From contig NZ_JAHBRX010000001.1 of NCBI RefSeq assembly GCF_018398335.1, positions 3,402,001 to 3,466,000 of the forward strand: a stretch of 64,000 nucleotides of DNA, read 5' to 3'. Of this stretch, positions 9,936 to 18,912 are shown piece by piece. The DNA is from Chelatococcus sp. HY11. Lineage in GTDB: Bacteria; Pseudomonadota; Alphaproteobacteria; Rhizobiales; Beijerinckiaceae. Every line of letters begins with the position of its first letter. The stretch's first letter is position 1. The notes beneath the pieces were generated by a model. The model worked only from the letters and a program-made list of their open reading frames with translations, searched no databases and had not been told where the DNA came from. The translations under genes and the position numbers were made by a program.

Positions 9936-10823
9936 ATGGCCGATGATCCCGCACGTTCCCGCCTTGGCCGAGGCTTGGCCGCTCTCATCGGTGATGTCGG
10001 CGAAGAATTCGGCGCGCTGGAGCGCACACGTACGCCTGGTCAGCGCCTTGTTCCGGTGGAGTTTCTCCGGCCAAACCCGCGTAATCCACGCAAGGCCTTT
10101 GTTGAGGAAGATCTATCCGAGCTCGCTGATTCGATCAGGCAGCGGGGTGTCATCCAGCCGATCGTGGTGCGGTCGCTCCCGCATTTGATCGATGTCTTCG
10201 AGATCATCGCGGGTGAGCGTCGTTGGCGGGCGGCCCAACGGGCCGGCCTGCACGAAGTCCCGGTGGTAGTTATCGAGGCGGACGACAAAACCGCGCTCGA
10301 GATCGCGATCATCGAGAACGTGCAGCGCGCCGACCTCAATCCCATGGAGGAGGCCGCCGGCTACGAGCGGCTCATCGCCGATTTTGACTATTCGCAGAAC
10401 GATTTAGCGCAGGTAATCGGCAAGAGCCGCAGCCATGTCGCAAATACGCTTCGCTTGCTCAAGCTGCCGACCGGTGTAAAGGATCTGGTCAATGACGGTC
10501 AGCTGTCGGCCGGCCATGCGCGTGCCCTGCTCGGCCTGGAAGATCCGGAGAGCGTCGCGCGGCAGGTGATTGAAAAGGGGCTCAATGTTCGCGATGTCGA
10601 GCGCATCGCACAGGACGAAGCCCGTGATAGCGGAAAGCCGAGCGTGCCGCGTGCGCGTGCGAAGGCGGAGAAGGACCCCGACACCCGCGCCTTGGAAAAG
10701 GCGCTTGAGGATGTTCTTGGGCTGACTGTGACGATCAACCATCAGGCGCGTGGCGGCGAGATGCGGATCCGCTACCTCACTTTGGACCAGCTCGACGCGC
10801 TTTGCCGCCGTCTGCAGGGCTGA
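9936..10823 (+). CDS. parB: Chromosome partitioning CTPase ParB
   Basis: Binds parS and spreads as a CTP-driven clamp. From ATG 9936, preceded by GGAG at a normal distance, it is 295 residues. The N-terminus has the LGRGLAALIGD box that stimulates ParA; the CTP-binding/ParB-N domain has the GERRWRAAQ box (residues 93-101) and IIENVQRADLNPMEEA; the helix-turn-helix is around YSQNDLAQVIGKSRSHVANTLRLLKLP; the C-terminal dimerisation domain ends LTLDQLDALCRRL. It is the last gene of the partition run. A hairpin-like palindrome follows 18 bases after the stop. Confidence 0.97.
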   Translation: MADDPARSRLGRGLAALIGDVGEEFGALERTRTPGQRLVPVEFLRPNPRNPRKAFVEEDLSELADSIRQRGVIQPIVVRSLPHLIDVFEIIAGERRWRAAQRAGLHEVPVVVIEADDKTALEIAIIENVQRADLNPMEEAAGYERLIADFDYSQNDLAQVIGKSRSHVANTLRLLKLPTGVKDLVNDGQLSAGHARALLGLEDPESVARQVIEKGLNVRDVERIAQDEARDSGKPSVPRARAKAEKDPDTRALEKALEDVLGLTVTINHQARGGEMRIRYLTLDQLDALCRRLQG

Positions 10824-10840
10824 AATCTGCCGCGAAGGAT

Positions 10841-10858
10841 TGTCGCATGTGTGCGACA
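10841..10858. other. Palindrome between parB and acs
   Basis: TGTCGCA, a 4-base spacer TGTG, then TGCGACA form a 7-bp perfect inverted repeat. There is no T-run after it, so it may be an operator for acs or a Rho-independent-like stop of low strength; the sequence alone does not decide. Confidence 0.45.
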
Positions 10859-11026
10859 GTTGGCGGCTTCGACTAATGTCCTAGTGATTTCAAACCGTTC
10901 TAGCCTTTATTCCAATACAGATCGGCATGCGTTGCGCTTGCCGAGCGATAGCTCGATTCGCATAATCAACTGAGCCACGGTTGGTTGCGTCAGCGTTCGT
11001 TCCATAAGCCGACCGGGAGGAAACCA

Positions 11027-12976
11027 ATGTCGGACAAGATTTATCCGGTGCCTGCTGATTGGGCCGCTCGCGCTTATGTGGATAAGGCGCGCTATGAGGC
11101 CATGTATCAGGCCTCTATCGACGATCCTGAAGCCTTTTGGGGCGAGCATGGGCGACGCATCCACTGGTTCACGCCCTATACCAAGGTAAAAAATACGAGC
11201 TTCGCGCCGGGTGAGGTGTCGATTCGTTGGTATGAAGATGGCGCCACGAACGTCGCTTACAACTGCATTGATCGGCATTTGCCGGAGCGCGCCGACCAGG
11301 TCGCGATCATCTGGGAAGGTGACGACCCGAGCGAGCACAAGTACATCACCTATCAAGAGCTTCATGACGAGGTTGCCCGGCTCGCCAATGTCCTGCGGCT
11401 GCGAGGGGTGGAAAAGGGCGATCGCGTCACGATCTACATGCCGATGATACCTGAGGCGGCCTATGCCATGCTGGCCTGCGCGCGGCTCGGCGCCGTGCAT
11501 TCGGTCGTGTTTGGTGGGTTCTCGCCCGATTCTCTGGCCGGCCGTATTACGGACTGCGGTTCGAAAGTCATCATCACCGCCGACGAAGGGCTGCGTGGCG
11601 GGCGCAAGGTGCCGCTCAAGGTGAATGTCGACGAGGCCATCGCCATCGCGGGTGGGGTGGACCATGTGGTCGTCGTCAAGCGCACAGGCGCGCCCGTGAA
11701 CATGGAGCCGGGCCGTGACGTGTGGTTGCACGAGGCCGCGGCGCTTGTGACAGCGGAGTGCCCCTGCGAGGAAATGAACGCTGAGGATCCGCTATTCATC
11801 CTCTATACTTCGGGTTCGACCGGAAAGCCGAAAGGCGTTCTGCATACGACGGGCGGCTATCTCGTCTATGCTTCAATGACCTTCCAATACATCTTCGACT
11901 ATCATGGCGACGAGGTGTATTGGTGCACGGCCGATGTGGGCTGGGTGACAGGGCACAGCTATATCGTTTATGGGCCACTGGCCAATGGCGCCAAGACCCT
12001 GATGTTCGAAGGCATCCCGACCTATCCAACCAAGTCCCGCATGTGGGAAGTGGTCGACAAGCACAAGGTCAACATCTTCTACACCGCCCCCACTGCGCTG
12101 CGGGCCCTGATGCAGGCTGGGGACGAACCGGTGAAGCAGACGTCCCGCGCCTCGCTGCGTCTTCTGGGCTCCGTGGGTGAGCCCATCAACCCGGAGGCCT
12201 GGGAGTGGTACCATCGCGTCGTTGGTGACGACCGCTGCCCGATCGTGGACACCTGGTGGCAGACCGAGACCGGCGCGGCGCTGATCTCACCGTTGCCAGG
12301 TGCCACAGACCTCAAACCCGGTTCCGCAACACGGCCGTTCTTCGGCGTCCGCCCGGAACTTCTCGACGCGGATGGAAAGATTATTGAAGGTGCGGGCGCT
12401 GGCAATCTGGTGCTGACTGATTCCTGGCCAGGGCAGATGCGCACCGTCTATGGTGACCATGCGCGCTTCATGGATACCTATTTCTCCGCCTATCCGAACC
12501 GCTATTTCACGGGTGACGGCTGCCGGCGCGACGAGGACGGGTACTACTGGATCACCGGTCGCGTTGACGATGTTCTCAATGTCTCCGGCCACAGGCTTGG
12601 AACGGCCGAGGTGGAGTCAGCGCTCGTCGCCCATGACAATGTCTCGGAAGCGGCCGTTGTCGGCTATCCCCATGACATCAAGGGGCAGGGCATCTACGCT
12701 TATGTCACACTGATGGTCGGCGTCGAGCCCTCCGAGAGCCTGCGCAAGGATCTCGTGGCCTGGGTGCGCCATGAGATCGGGCCGATTGCCACGCCGGACC
12801 TCATCCAGTTCGCGCCGGGCTTGCCCAAGACCCGTTCCGGAAAGATCATGCGGCGTATCCTTCGCAAGATTGCGGAGGATGAACATGGGAGCCTCGGCGA
12901 CACCTCGACCCTGGCGGATCCTGGAGTCGTCGATGATCTTGTGGCCAACCGGCTGAACAAGCGCGCAGGCACCTGA
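11027..12976 (+). CDS. acs: Acetyl-coenzyme A synthetase
   Basis: Activates acetate to acetyl-CoA through an acetyl-adenylate, allowing acetate scavenging. From ATG 11027 (GGGAGG eight bases upstream) the product is 649 residues, matching the family. Motifs: the P-loop-like A3 motif [12 protein letters not shown], the WWQTETG segment, the hinge region [23 protein letters not shown], and [11 protein letters not shown] with the C-terminal lysine that is acetylated in homologues. It is monocistronic, with 200 bases of leader holding a palindrome at 10841-10858. Confidence 0.98.
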   Translation: MSDKIYPVPADWAARAYVDKARYEAMYQASIDDPEAFWGEHGRRIHWFTPYTKVKNTSFAPGEVSIRWYEDGATNVAYNCIDRHLPERADQVAIIWEGDDPSEHKYITYQELHDEVARLANVLRLRGVEKGDRVTIYMPMIPEAAYAMLACARLGAVHSVVFGGFSPDSLAGRITDCGSKVIITADEGLRGGRKVPLKVNVDEAIAIAGGVDHVVVVKRTGAPVNMEPGRDVWLHEAAALVTAECPCEEMNAEDPLFILYTSGSTGKPKGVLHTTGGYLVYASMTFQYIFDYHGDEVYWCTADVGWVTGHSYIVYGPLANGAKTLMFEGIPTYPTKSRMWEVVDKHKVNIFYTAPTALRALMQAGDEPVKQTSRASLRLLGSVGEPINPEAWEWYHRVVGDDRCPIVDTWWQTETGAALISPLPGATDLKPGSATRPFFGVRPELLDADGKIIEGAGAGNLVLTDSWPGQMRTVYGDHARFMDTYFSAYPNRYFTGDGCRRDEDGYYWITGRVDDVLNVSGHRLGTAEVESALVAHDNVSEAAVVGYPHDIKGQGIYAYVTLMVGVEPSESLRKDLVAWVRHEIGPIATPDLIQFAPGLPKTRSGKIMRRILRKIAEDEHGSLGDTSTLADPGVVDDLVANRLNKRAGT

Positions 12977-13408
12977 CAGCGACGCGGATGTGATCTGGGA
13001 CGAACTCGACGCGCCCGTTCTGGTGGCGCGTCGAGAGGGCGCGCGCATATCAGGCTCAATCGCCCAAGACACTCAAGAGCCAGCGAATGTGAAAGTGAGG
13101 CTGGCTCTTCTGCGCCGCGCGCGCCTTGTCGCGATTCTAGAGGCCTGCCTTGGGGTGGAGTATACGCCGCCCCCCGCCCCCTGAAGGGTCATGATTCTAT
13201 GAGGCCGTGCGCGCTGCGGTCATCGACAAAGACAGAAATCCGCGATGGCCGCCAGCGACGCTATCTGAGGTGGATTCTGCACTTATTGCAGCGCATCTGT
13301 AGCGCTGATGAATCTATCAAACGTGGAGTTCACGACTCTGTTTGGATATTCATGAAGCATGGTTGCAATTTGATGCTCCACTACAGAGGCAAGATTCTAC
13401 ATTAGTAA
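12977..13408. other. 432-base gap after acs, no convincing gene
   Basis: Only one structure is seen: an inverted repeat at 13075-13109 with 10-bp arms (AAGAGCCAGC and GCTGGCTCTT) and a 15-base loop. No T-run follows, so it is a weak terminator candidate for acs or a leftover of a mobile element. A possible 64-codon frame at 12990 shows no recognisable features. The AT content rises towards the tandem paralogues. Confidence 0.5.
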
Positions 13409-14095
13409 ATGGCGCCATCTATGCCTATGGATCCTCCCTTCAAAGGGCGATACGAGAGCGGCGATCTCCTGTATGGCCTTGCTGACGCAAGAAAGACATA
13501 CTGTCAAAAGTGGGGGCTGACATCCAAGTTATGCGATGAGCCTTTTCTGATGATCGACTGCTATTCCTTATCGAGTGACGAAGCTCATGTTAGGGGGAAC
13601 GTCGATGAATTCAATCCGCCGTCCCAACGGCAAGTCGATTTCTGGAATACATTGCGCAGTCATTCGGTCTATGCATCCGCACTCAATGATGAGTATCAAC
13701 TGCGCGGGAATTGGAGTTTCTACTCGTCGCAAACAACGCGGCGGAAAACCAAGGGGGGGTTACACTGGGCCGCACGCGGCAGGTTTAATATTGCCGTCCA
13801 TTTCATTCTTGATGACCTGGACTTGCGGGCCGTCGTTGAAAAGAACGCAACATGGGGCGACGGTGAGAAAATCGACTACGTGGAGCGAGGCCGCAAGCGG
13901 CGCGCGTGTACAGGTGCCGAACTCCGCTGGATTTACAGGAATCAGACCGACGCACTCGTCCGCAATACGGTTCAATTCTGGAAGAACTTTCGGCCAGTCG
14001 CGCCACCCTGGGAGCCGGGGCATCTCGGCTGGAGCGAAGCGCGACTGTGGTCACACTATGTCCCGCGTTCATGGGGCGGGAAGTTCAAAGTTTGA
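13409..14095 (+). CDS. Unknown protein, first of two tandem paralogues
   Basis: 228 residues if it starts at ATG 13409; the paralogue downstream starts at the position equal to ATG 13421 (MPMDPPF), which is the likelier start. No family is recognised with confidence. There is no signal peptide or membrane segment. Visible blocks shared with the neighbour: GDLLYGLADARK near the N-terminus, RQ.DFW, TTRRK.KGGLHWAA, VEKNATW, CTGAELRW, and the tryptophan-rich tail FRPVAPPWE. Base composition is richer in A and T and codon use is less biased than in core neighbours, which suggests horizontal origin. It could be an effector or its cognate protein, but that is a guess. Confidence 0.8.
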   Translation: MAPSMPMDPPFKGRYESGDLLYGLADARKTYCQKWGLTSKLCDEPFLMIDCYSLSSDEAHVRGNVDEFNPPSQRQVDFWNTLRSHSVYASALNDEYQLRGNWSFYSSQTTRRKTKGGLHWAARGRFNIAVHFILDDLDLRAVVEKNATWGDGEKIDYVERGRKRRACTGAELRWIYRNQTDALVRNTVQFWKNFRPVAPPWEPGHLGWSEARLWSHYVPRSWGGKFKV

Positions 14096-14297
14096 GAACG
14101 ACATAGATCAGGGCTGGAATCTGAAACGGGAAGGGTCGGGCGACTTCGGATCACTGCTGTAGCAAGCACGGGCGTCCAGCCTTGAGGTGGATGCGGAATC
14201 TAATATCGCCGCTCTGCTCAAATAAAACCCAAAGTTCCAAAAGTCTAAATATCTCAAAACCGGGATTAGGCTTTGGCTCAAATTATGTGACGCCCAG

Positions 14298-14960
14298 ATG
14301 CCCATGACTCCCCCCTTTAAAGAATTCTATGAAACTGGCGACCTATTGTATGGTCTAGCCGACGCAAGAAAAATATATTGTACCCGATGGGGAATTTGCT
14401 CGAAATTGAGGAATGAGCCATTTCCCTTGATCGACTATTATTCCTTATCAAAGGACGAAGCCCGCGCCAGGGGGAACGTCGACGAACTACACCCCCTGTC
14501 CCATCGACAGATTGATTTTTGGAGTACATTACGTAGTCATCCGGTATACTCTTCCGCTCTCAGCAGCACCCATTATATTTTCGGAAATTGCTCCTCGTAT
14601 CCGTCGGAGACGACGCGGCGCAAATGCAAGGGTGGTCTACATTGGGCGGCATACGGAAATATTGGTATGTCCGTCCATTTCGTTCTCGATGAAATCGACA
14701 TACGCGCTGTTGTGGAAAAAAATGCGACATGGGAAAACGGTGAGAAACTTGACCATATGGAGCAGGGGCGTAAGTGGCGCTCCTGTACCGGCGCTGAACT
14801 TCGCTGGCTTTTTAGACATCAGAAAGATCCATTAGTTCGCGATACGGTGCAGTTCTGGAAGTATTTTCGGCCTGTTGCGCCGCCTTGGGAGTTCGGGCAT
14901 CTGGGCGGAATCGATGCGCAGTTGTGGTCGCGCTACATTCCTCGCTCGTGGCGGGAATGA
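14298..14960 (+). CDS. Unknown protein, second of two tandem paralogues
   Basis: 220 residues from ATG 14298. It aligns end to end by eye with the gene at 13409, without gaps of note, so the two arose by tandem duplication and have since diverged. Conserved positions include GDLLYGLADARK, YYSLS.DEA.ARGNVDE, TTRRKCKGGLHWAA, VHFVLDEIDIRAVVEKNATW, GAELRWLFRHQ and FRPVAPPWEFGHLG. Soluble, rich in Trp, Arg and His. The gap between the two genes is about 200 bases of AT-richer DNA. No fold or function is recognised. Retention of both copies with the same blocks suggests both are functional. Confidence 0.8.
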   Translation: MPMTPPFKEFYETGDLLYGLADARKIYCTRWGICSKLRNEPFPLIDYYSLSKDEARARGNVDELHPLSHRQIDFWSTLRSHPVYSSALSSTHYIFGNCSSYPSETTRRKCKGGLHWAAYGNIGMSVHFVLDEIDIRAVVEKNATWENGEKLDHMEQGRKWRSCTGAELRWLFRHQKDPLVRDTVQFWKYFRPVAPPWEFGHLGGIDAQLWSRYIPRSWRE

Positions 14961-15263
14961 TAACTGATGAATATCATGCTTCGGAAGTAAGCTGGGCTCC
15001 TAGCCGAAGAAAAGACCCGTAACCGACAAGGCCATATAGTTCTGGCGGAACGACCGGCCAGCCGGTCCGCCCAGGAGGATGCGTGGGCAGCGGGCAGACC
15101 AATGCCCAGTGAGCTGCTTACCGGCCGCGAAGCTTGGCGTGAGATGCACCGACCTTGGCGCTGGCGTCGTCTGTTCCGCCCGGGGGTTGCGCGTCATCTC
15201 CGGCATGGGCATCCTTGACGCTTGGGCGAGGTCTGTCGCCGAACAGGTTGCGAGTTAAACGCC
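14961..15263. other. 303-base gap with a nested GC-rich inverted repeat
   Basis: No gene is seen. Around 15044-15071 a GC-rich inverted repeat can fold as GACCGG/CCGGTC (15052-15067) or as GGCGGA/TCCGCC (15044-15071). No T-run follows. It marks the border between the AT-richer paralogues and GC-rich core DNA. Confidence 0.4.
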
Positions 15264-15551
15264 ATGACGGATACGATCAAGCCGCGCATCGTCATCACCT
15301 ATTGCACCCAGTGCCAGTGGCTGCTGCGGGCGGGCTGGATGGCGCAGGAGCTTCTGTCGACTTTCGGTGCCGATATCGGCGAGGTCGCGCTCGTCCCGGG
15401 CACCGGCGGCGTTTTCCAGATCGACTGCAATGACGTTGTCATCTGGGAGCGACAGAGGGACGATGGCTTTCCGGATGTGAAGACGCTGAAACAACGCGTC
15501 CGCGACCAGCTCGAGCCGGGGCGTGACCTCGGACATATCGATCGAGCCTGA
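15264..15551 (+). CDS. SelT/SelW/SelH-family thioredoxin-like protein
   Basis: A 95-residue protein from ATG 15264. Starting VITYCTQCQWLLRAGWMAQELL, it has a CxxC pair at residues 14 and 17 where selenoprotein W has CxxU, then the typical GGVFQI strand and a short helical end (PDVKTLKQRVRD). The family adopts a thioredoxin-like fold and is thought to be a small redox protein (Rdx); the substrate is unknown. No selenocysteine is used here. It stands alone, about 290 bases before the siderophore-interacting protein gene. Confidence 0.92.
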   Translation: MTDTIKPRIVITYCTQCQWLLRAGWMAQELLSTFGADIGEVALVPGTGGVFQIDCNDVVIWERQRDDGFPDVKTLKQRVRDQLEPGRDLGHIDRA

Positions 15552-15630
15552 GGACACGTTTTCGTGCGTATCGCCAGCTTTCGGCTAACGAAATGAAATA
15601 CTACGCTTTCATCGGCAGCTTTGGATGTAG

Positions 15631-15657
15631 AACAGTTAAAATATAATGATTACTGTT
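15631..15657. promoter_or_regulatory. AT-rich inverted repeat before the siderophore-interacting gene
   Basis: AACAGT and ACTGTT, separated by 15 AT-rich bases including ATAATGATTA, form an inverted repeat about 190 bases before the ATG at 15844. Its context and the ATAATGAT-like half-site suggest an iron-response operator, but it does not match a consensus closely. Confidence 0.35.
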
Positions 15658-15691
15658 ACTTAAGTCTTGCGCTGCGCTGCCGAATGCGCGC

Positions 15692-15714
15692 AAAAAGCGC
15701 CCGTACGCGGGCGC
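15692..15714 (-). terminator. Terminator-like hairpin facing the minus strand
   Basis: On the minus strand arms GCGCCCG and CGGGCGC enclose a 4-base loop and are followed by TTTTT. It looks like an intrinsic terminator, yet no minus-strand gene is close upstream (the nearest is at 20171), so it may end an antisense transcript or be fortuitous. Confidence 0.45.
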
Positions 15715-15843
15715 CCCCTGTCAAGGCGCGGAGGTTTTGGCCTGGTTCCCCCTGTTGGGATTTGCCGGATCAATGGCGGACCGGCGGGGACAGCGCCCTC
15801 GGCATCGAAAACGGGGCTGCGCGAGCTCAAGGAGATAGAACCG

Positions 15844-16932
15844 ATGGCGATACTGGTCTGCGAAGCGCGGGTCCGTACAGGCCTCTCGTCACATGCCATT
15901 GCAACGCTCTGCGAGCGCTTCGCGCGGGACGATGCGCAGGCGACCTGGAGCGAGCGCAGCGGGCGCGCCGATTTCAGCTTTGGATCTGGAATTCTCGAGG
16001 CCACCGAAGACAGCATCATGCTGCGGGCCGAGGCCGCCGACGAGGCATCGCTGGCGCGTGTGAAATTCCTGCTGGCATGGCGTTTCGAGGAATTGGCGAA
16101 GGCCGAGAAACCGGACATCATCTGGACAGGCGACGGCTGTGATCGCACCGAGCTTCTTAATTTTCGCGAGATGCGGGTGTCGAGGATCGCGGATATCACG
16201 CCGCATCTGCGCCGAATCACGCTGGCGGGCCAGGATCTCGCCCGTTTCGACAGCCGTAATTTCCACGTGAAGCTCCTGATCCCGCCAGTCGGCGTGGAAC
16301 CGGCCTGGCCGGTGATGGGACGCAATGGAATGCCGATCTGGCCCGAGGGCGAGCGTCGGCCGACCGTGCGCACCTACACGGTCCGACGTGTGGACGCGCT
16401 GGCGGGTGAGCTCGATATCGATTTCGTCATGCACGAGGACGCCGGCCCGGGATCAGCCTTCGCGCTACGTGCTGAGACGGGTGATGTCGTCGGCATCATG
16501 GGTCCGGGCGGGCGCGGGCTTGCCGACGCGGATTGGTATTGCTTTGTCGGCGATGAGACAGCCTTTCCGGCGATTGCCCGCATGCTGGAGTCCATGCCGG
16601 CGACCGCAAAAGGGGTCGCGCTGGTCGAGGTGAGTGATGCCGGCGAGGAGCAGACCGTTCAACACCCGCCGGGAATTTCCCTGCGCTTTCTCCATCGCAA
16701 CGGCGCGGAACCCGGCTCCACGACTCTTCTGCAGGATGCGGTCCGCGTGGTCGAATGGCCGTCTGATGGCAGCGTCTTCGCCTGGGCGGGGGTGGAGTTC
16801 GAGGCTTTTCGAGCAATACGCAGCTACTGGCGCAAGGAGATGAACCTTGATCGTAGCAGCCATCTCGCTGTTGCTTATTGGCGTCGCGGCTTCAGCGAAG
16901 GTGACTTCAAGAAAGCTCCAGCTGAAGACTAG
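15844..16932 (+). CDS. DUF2218-siderophore-interacting protein (FAD ferric-siderophore reductase type)
   Basis: 362 residues from ATG 15844, with AAGGAG at normal spacing. Residues ~1-95 match DUF2218, and ~105-355 match the SIP family of NAD(P)H:flavin reductases (ViuB type): RTYTVRR at 176-182 is the FAD-binding motif, GPGGRG and the SIP segment GDETAFPAI (236-244) follow, and FAWAGVEFEAFRAIRSYWR closes the C-terminal SIP domain. Such enzymes release iron from ferric siderophores in the cytoplasm. Its place just before exbB-exbD-tonB and next to an iron-box candidate supports a role in iron uptake. The reductase activity is inferred from the family. Confidence 0.9.
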   Translation: MAILVCEARVRTGLSSHAIATLCERFARDDAQATWSERSGRADFSFGSGILEATEDSIMLRAEAADEASLARVKFLLAWRFEELAKAEKPDIIWTGDGCDRTELLNFREMRVSRIADITPHLRRITLAGQDLARFDSRNFHVKLLIPPVGVEPAWPVMGRNGMPIWPEGERRPTVRTYTVRRVDALAGELDIDFVMHEDAGPGSAFALRAETGDVVGIMGPGGRGLADADWYCFVGDETAFPAIARMLESMPATAKGVALVEVSDAGEEQTVQHPPGISLRFLHRNGAEPGSTTLLQDAVRVVEWPSDGSVFAWAGVEFEAFRAIRSYWRKEMNLDRSSHLAVAYWRRGFSEGDFKKAPAED

Positions 16933-16945
16933 TGATCGTGATTAT

Positions 16946-16962
16946 ATTAGATATATTCTAAT
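16946..16962. promoter_or_regulatory. Irr-type iron control element candidate before exbB
   Basis: ATTAGATATATTCTAAT is a perfect palindrome (arms ATTAGA and TCTAAT around TATAT) and fits the alphaproteobacterial Irr/ICE pattern TTTAGAA-N3-TTCTAAA at 11 of its 14 fixed positions as aligned by eye. It lies 14 bases after the siderophore-interacting gene and about 310 bases before exbB. A role in iron control of the tonB operon is inferred. Confidence 0.55.
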
Positions 16963-17271
16963 GTATTGGGCAGGCGAGGCCAGTTTTGAACACGTCTAAT
17001 GTGACATAGAAACTAGGCAGCCATGCTTTCATGGACTATTCGTAGTCATGATATTTGGCGTAAGTGAGAGCGGGTGAGGGACGGCATGGCCCTTCCGAGC
17101 TTTACGACGTCTGAATATACCGCAAGCCAGCCAATTCCTGCTTCGGCCGGATCAGCCAGCCAGTGGCCAATCTGCTAGATGCCAATAGGGATGTGGCTTA
17201 TGCCTGCGATTCACGGACTGACGCCTGTTGATCATTCGCGCCTGCCGATGGCAGCGGGAGTGATGAAGCCG

Positions 17272-18420
17272 ATGGCCATGATATCCTCGCAGACAATGGC
17301 GTCGCGTTTGAAACGGCTGCCGTTCCGCGTCGCGTGTGGAGCGACCATCTGGCTCGCCGCGGCGTGCTTGAGCCCGCTGGCAGCGCAGCAGGCACTGCCA
17401 GCGCAAGGCGGCCAGCCCGGATCTGCATCAGGCCAACTCCCCGCGGGGCATCCCGTCGTCAGCCCGTCGCGGATGGGGCAGAATCCTGTGACGATGCCGC
17501 CCGCTGCCGCGCCCGGACCTGTCCAGCCTTCCTCCCCGCAGCCTTCCTTCGTACCCAATGACCAGGGAGGCATCGAGGCCCGCCCGCCCGTGTCCCAGAC
17601 CGCGACAGGCGTGGTGACACCCGCCGCCGGACCAGCGACTGCACCAACGGCGGAAACCGCGCTGCCGGAACTGCCCTCGCTGCAAGGCCCCTCCGCGGGA
17701 GGATTGCCGCATGATCTGTCCCCTTGGGGCATGTTCATGCAGGCGGATCTGGTCGTTAAAGCGGTGATGGTTGGTCTCGCCTTCGCCTCGCTTATCACCT
17801 GGACAGTCTGGCTTGCCAAAAGCATCGAGCTTGCGGCCGCCAAGCGTCGTGCTCGCCGTTCGCTCACCGGGCTCGTCGAGGCGCGTAGTCTCGAAGACGC
17901 TGAAAGCAACCTCATGCAGGGGCGGCTCGACAAGGGAGTGGTCGCCGCCCTGGTGCGCGCGGCCAAGCAGGAAGAGGACGTTTCCGCCGATCTGCCCGCC
18001 GACGGCATCAAGGAGCGCGCGTCGGCCGCCTTGTCGCGCATCGAGGCGCGGGCGGGCCGGCTGATGACGCGCGGCACCGGACTTCTCGCGACCATCGGCG
18101 CCACCGCGCCCTTCGTCGGCCTGTTCGGCACCGTCTGGGGCATCATGAATTCGTTCATCGGCATTGCGAAATCGAACACGACGAATCTGGCCGTTGTCGC
18201 GCCCGGCATCGCCGAGGCGTTGCTCGCGACGGCCATCGGCCTTGTGGCGGCCATTCCGGCGGTGATCATCTATAATGTCTTCGCGCGCGGCATCACCGGC
18301 TATCGGGCCATGCTCGCGGACGCGGGCACCGAAGTGCTGCGTCATCTCTCGCGGGATCTCGATCGCCGCGCGGCGGCGAACGGACGCCGCAAGCCCAGTC
18401 TTTTCGCCGCTGCCGAATAA
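17272..18420 (+). CDS. exbB: TonB-system proton channel subunit ExbB
   Basis: Inner-membrane MotA/TolQ/ExbB-type channel that couples the proton gradient to TonB. From ATG 17272 (GGGAG 11 bases upstream) it is 382 residues; ATGs at 17263 and 17296 are also possible. A signal peptide-like segment (FRVACGATIWLAAACLSPLAAQ) leads a long Pro/Gly/Ala/Gln periplasmic stretch, an N-terminal extension common in rhizobial ExbB. Three membrane segments follow: VVKAVMVGLAFASLITWTVWLA, LLATIGATAPFVGLFGTVWGIMNSF and LLATAIGLVAAIPAVIIYNVFA, the latter two forming the channel. It begins the exbB-exbD-tonB operon. Confidence 0.93.
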   Translation: MAMISSQTMASRLKRLPFRVACGATIWLAAACLSPLAAQQALPAQGGQPGSASGQLPAGHPVVSPSRMGQNPVTMPPAAAPGPVQPSSPQPSFVPNDQGGIEARPPVSQTATGVVTPAAGPATAPTAETALPELPSLQGPSAGGLPHDLSPWGMFMQADLVVKAVMVGLAFASLITWTVWLAKSIELAAAKRRARRSLTGLVEARSLEDAESNLMQGRLDKGVVAALVRAAKQEEDVSADLPADGIKERASAALSRIEARAGRLMTRGTGLLATIGATAPFVGLFGTVWGIMNSFIGIAKSNTTNLAVVAPGIAEALLATAIGLVAAIPAVIIYNVFARGITGYRAMLADAGTEVLRHLSRDLDRRAAANGRRKPSLFAAAE

Positions 18421-18426
18421 GCCGCC

Positions 18427-18912
18427 ATGGGTGTCCGTCTGGATCATGGCGACGAGGAACTCGCCGACAACCACGAGATCAATGTCACGCCCTTCATCGA
18501 CGTGATGCTGGTTCTGCTCATCATCTTCATGGTCGCCGCGCCACTTTCGACCGTGGATGTGGCGGTGGATCTGCCCTCATCCAACGCGCAGCCGCAGCCC
18601 CGCCCGGAGAAACCGCTGTTCCTGACAGTCAAGGAGGATTTGACGCTGGCCCTCGGTGACACGCCGATGGACCGTGGAATGCTCCAGATGGCGCTTGATG
18701 TGCAGACCAACAACAATCGCGAGGAGCGCGTCTTCGTGCGGGCTGACAAGGTCGTGCCCTATGGCGACGTGATGGAGGTGATGAACCTCCTTCGATCAGC
18801 GGGCTACCTCAAGATCGGGCTGGTGGGCCTCGAAGGCGCTCCAGCTCAAGGGACATCTCCCGCCGCGCCGGCCGCTCCACCATCAGCGGCGGCTTCCGGG
18901 GCGGCACAGTGA
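18427..18912 (+). CDS. exbD: TonB-system biopolymer transport protein ExbD
   Basis: 161 residues, normal length, six bases after exbB. The cytoplasmic N-terminus HEINVTPFIDVMLVLLIIFMVAAPLS carries the family membrane segment with the proton-relay aspartate (IDVMLVLLIIF). The periplasmic C-terminal domain (LFLTVKEDLTLALGD, RVFVRADKVVPYGDVMEVMNLLRSAGYLKIGLV) is typical. A short Ala/Pro tail ends at a GTGA overlap with tonB. Confidence 0.95.
   Translation: MGVRLDHGDEELADNHEINVTPFIDVMLVLLIIFMVAAPLSTVDVAVDLPSSNAQPQPRPEKPLFLTVKEDLTLALGDTPMDRGMLQMALDVQTNNNREERVFVRADKVVPYGDVMEVMNLLRSAGYLKIGLVGLEGAPAQGTSPAAPAAPPSAAASGAAQ

Noticed and set aside
13075-13109. Stem-loop after acs as a strong terminator
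   Set aside because: Arms are good but no T-run follows, so only weak terminator status is kept within the gap note.
17428-18474. Long minus-strand frames inside exbB
   Set aside because: Antisense shadows; exbB has three clear membrane segments and operon context.
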